Source: Candidatus Methylomirabilota bacterium
Lineage (GTDB): Bacteria > Methylomirabilota > Methylomirabilia > Methylomirabilales > JACPAU01
Reading direction: 5' to 3'
NCBI GenBank assembly: GCA_016180705.1
Contig: JACPAU010000125.1
Coordinates: 1-7,117, forward strand
Length of the DNA: 7,117 bases
How positions within the stretch are numbered: the stretch's first letter is position 1; the number at the start of each line of letters is the position of its first letter. Below the pieces are notes generated by a model. That model ran no database searches. It saw nothing but the letters and a program-made list of their open reading frames with translations, and was not told where the DNA came from. Shown one piece after another: positions 5,807 to 7,117 of this stretch. Both the position numbers and the translations under genes were made by a program.

Positions 5807-7117
5807 ATGAAGGGATTCGAGAGCGCCAGGATCCGGAACCTGGGCCTCCTCGGCCACGGGGGCGACGGGAAGACCTCGCTCACCGAGGCGCTCCTCTTCG
5901 CGACCGGCGCGATCCCGCGGCTGGGCCGGGTCGAGGAGGGGACGACCAGCACCGACTTCGAGGAGGACGAGGCGAAGCAGCAGAAGTCCATCAACGTGGC
6001 CGTGGCCTTCTGCGAGTGGAAGGGGCACCGGATCAGCCTGGTGGATACACCCGGCTTCTCCAACTTCCTCGCGGATACCCGCGCCGCGGTCCGGGTCCTG
6101 GACGTAGCCTGCATCCTGATGAGCGCCGCCTCCGGGGTGAAGGTGACCACGGGCAAGGTGTGGGGCTACGCGGAGGCCGAGGGCCTCCCCCGCATCCTGT
6201 ACGTGAACAAGATGGACCGGGATCGGGCCAACTTCGCCCGGGTGCTGGAGGATGCGCGCAAGAACCTGAGCGCCCACGCGGTCCCGGTGATGCTCCCCAT
6301 GGGCGCGGAGGCCGCCTTCCGGGGGGTCATCACGCTCCTGCCGCTCAGGGCGCACACGGTGGCGCCGGACGGCTCCGGGAAGGTCACGGAAGGGCCGATC
6401 CCGGCCGAATTCGCCAAGGAGGCGGAGGCGGCCCGCCACGCGCTCCTGGAGCAGGTGGCGGAGTCGGACGACGCGCTGCTGGAGAAGTACCTGGAGGCGG
6501 GCACCCTGGAGGAGGGCGATCTCAAGGCCGGCCTCCGGCGGGCCATCCTCCTCGGGAAGGTCATCCCGGTCTGCTGCGGGTCCGCAACCAAGGTCATGGG
6601 GATGCAGGCGTTCCTGGACTTCGTCGCCGAGTTCCTCCCGGGCCCGGCCGACCGGCCCCCGGTGGAGGGGACGAACCCCAAGACGAAGGAGCGGGGGCGC
6701 CGCCCCCCGCGCGAGGACGCCCCCCTCACGGCCCAGATCTTTAAGACCTTCGCCGACCCCTACGCCGGCAAGATCTCCCTGGTCCGCGTGTACAGCGGCG
6801 TGCTGAGCGCCGACGCCCCCGTGTACAACGCCACCCGCCAGGTCAAGGAGCGGATCGCCCAGCTTACGCTGCTCCGGGGGAAGGCCCAGACCCCGGTCCC
6901 GGCCGTGGGCCCGGGGGAAATCTGCGCCCTGGTCAAGCTCAAGGAGACCGCGACCGGGGACACGCTGGCCGACGAGAAGGCGCCCGTCCTCCTCGACCCG
7001 ATCGTGCTCCCGAGCCCGGTCATCTCCTACGCCATCGCCCCGAAGTCGAAGGGGGACGAGGAGCGGATGAGCGCCGCGCTCGCCCGGCTGCGCGAGGAGG
7101 ACCCCAGCCTGCAGGTC
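5807..7117 (+). CDS. EF-G-like translational GTPase (EF-G-2 type), 3' end outside window
   Basis: The 437 residues seen cover the GTPase domain, domain II and the start of domain III. G1 is GHGGDGKT (16-23), G3 is DTPGF (80-84), G4 is NKMD (134-137) and G5 is GSA (258-260). Domain II spans about 307-400 and domain III begins at about 404. It resembles the EF-G-2/EF-G-like family (for example Thermus thermophilus EF-G-2) more than canonical fusA. Family traits are the GRVEEGTTSTDF segment (40-51), the VWGYAEAEGLPRILYVNKMDRDRA region, and a non-His residue after DTPG. F84 stands where EF-G has the catalytic His, and QQKS (58-61) replaces RGIT, with Ser at the Mg-binding Thr position. Residues 282-306 form an extra Pro/Arg-rich linker. 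The start is ATG 5807 with GAGG at 5797-5800. It probably has its own promoter. The family's exact cellular role is not well settled, and it may be an accessory translocation or recycling factor. The stop lies beyond the window. Confidence 0.9.
   Translation, partial: MKGFESARIRNLGLLGHGGDGKTSLTEALLFATGAIPRLGRVEEGTTSTDFEEDEAKQQKSINVAVAFCEWKGHRISLVDTPGFSNFLADTRAAVRVLDVACILMSAASGVKVTTGKVWGYAEAEGLPRILYVNKMDRDRANFARVLEDARKNLSAHAVPVMLPMGAEAAFRGVITLLPLRAHTVAPDGSGKVTEGPIPAEFAKEAEAARHALLEQVAESDDALLEKYLEAGTLEEGDLKAGLRRAILLGKVIPVCCGSATKVMGMQAFLDFVAEFLPGPADRPPVEGTNPKTKERGRRPPREDAPLTAQIFKTFADPYAGKISLVRVYSGVLSADAPVYNATRQVKERIAQLTLLRGKAQTPVPAVGPGEICALVKLKETATGDTLADEKAPVLLDPIVLPSPVISYAIAPKSKGDEERMSAALARLREEDPSLQV

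Noticed and set aside
5459..6439. 326-codon - strand frame spanning the intergenic region
   Set aside because: Most of it is antisense to rplQ and the EF-G-like gene, with no Shine-Dalgarno or recognisable domain.
5611..6744. 377-codon + strand frame across the leader and the EF-G-like gene
   Set aside because: The EF-G-like protein is clearly encoded in a different frame from 5807. This one gives low-complexity sequence.
5807..7117. Canonical fusA (main EF-G) or Tet(M)-type ribosome protection protein
   Set aside because: The DTPGF and QQKS motifs and overall pattern fit the EF-G-2 family better. There is no rpsL/rpsG/tuf context, and no resistance-type feature was recognised.

Overview
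This window is the downstream end of the spc ribosomal-protein cluster joined to the alpha cluster, all on the + strand, followed by a separately promoted translation-factor gene. The DNA is very GC-rich (about two thirds or more by eye, not computed). GTG is the start of five genes and TAG is the stop of seven of the ten completed genes. Gene order is secY (partial) - adk - map - infA - rpmJ - rpsM - rpsK - rpsD - rpoA - rplQ, then an EF-G-like GTPase cut off by the window end. This order, a four-Cys zinc adenylate kinase and zinc-type S4 and L36 point to a free-living, non-enteric bacterium. A GC-rich lineage such as Rokubacteria/NC10, a deltaproteobacterial relative or another deep soil phylum would fit, but the sequence alone does not settle it.

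Layout: 1-762 is the C-terminal part of the SecY translocon channel. 776-2434 holds adk, map and infA (nucleotide homeostasis, N-terminal Met removal, translation initiation). 2444-5572 holds L36, S13, S11, S4, RNA polymerase alpha and L17, separated by 5-66 nt and nearly all with purine-rich Shine-Dalgarno sequences. This looks like one long cotranscribed unit that couples protein export, ribosome assembly and RNA polymerase supply.

5573-5806 is the only sizeable non-coding stretch. It has a perfect 7-bp hairpin directly after the rplQ stop, a plausible sigma-70-type promoter (5650-5679) and a pyrimidine-rich leader. 5807 to the window end encodes an EF-G-like protein of the EF-G-2 type, not the canonical fusA product. 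Its GTP-binding motifs are altered: DTPGF replaces DTPGH, and the switch I RGIT motif is missing.

I found no mobile element, CRISPR array, RNA gene or unknown defence-like system. Most of the window is conserved housekeeping DNA. The points worth a second look are the missing canonical start codon of map, the divergent G domain of the EF-G-like protein, the TAG stop bias, and the control region in front of the EF-G-like gene.
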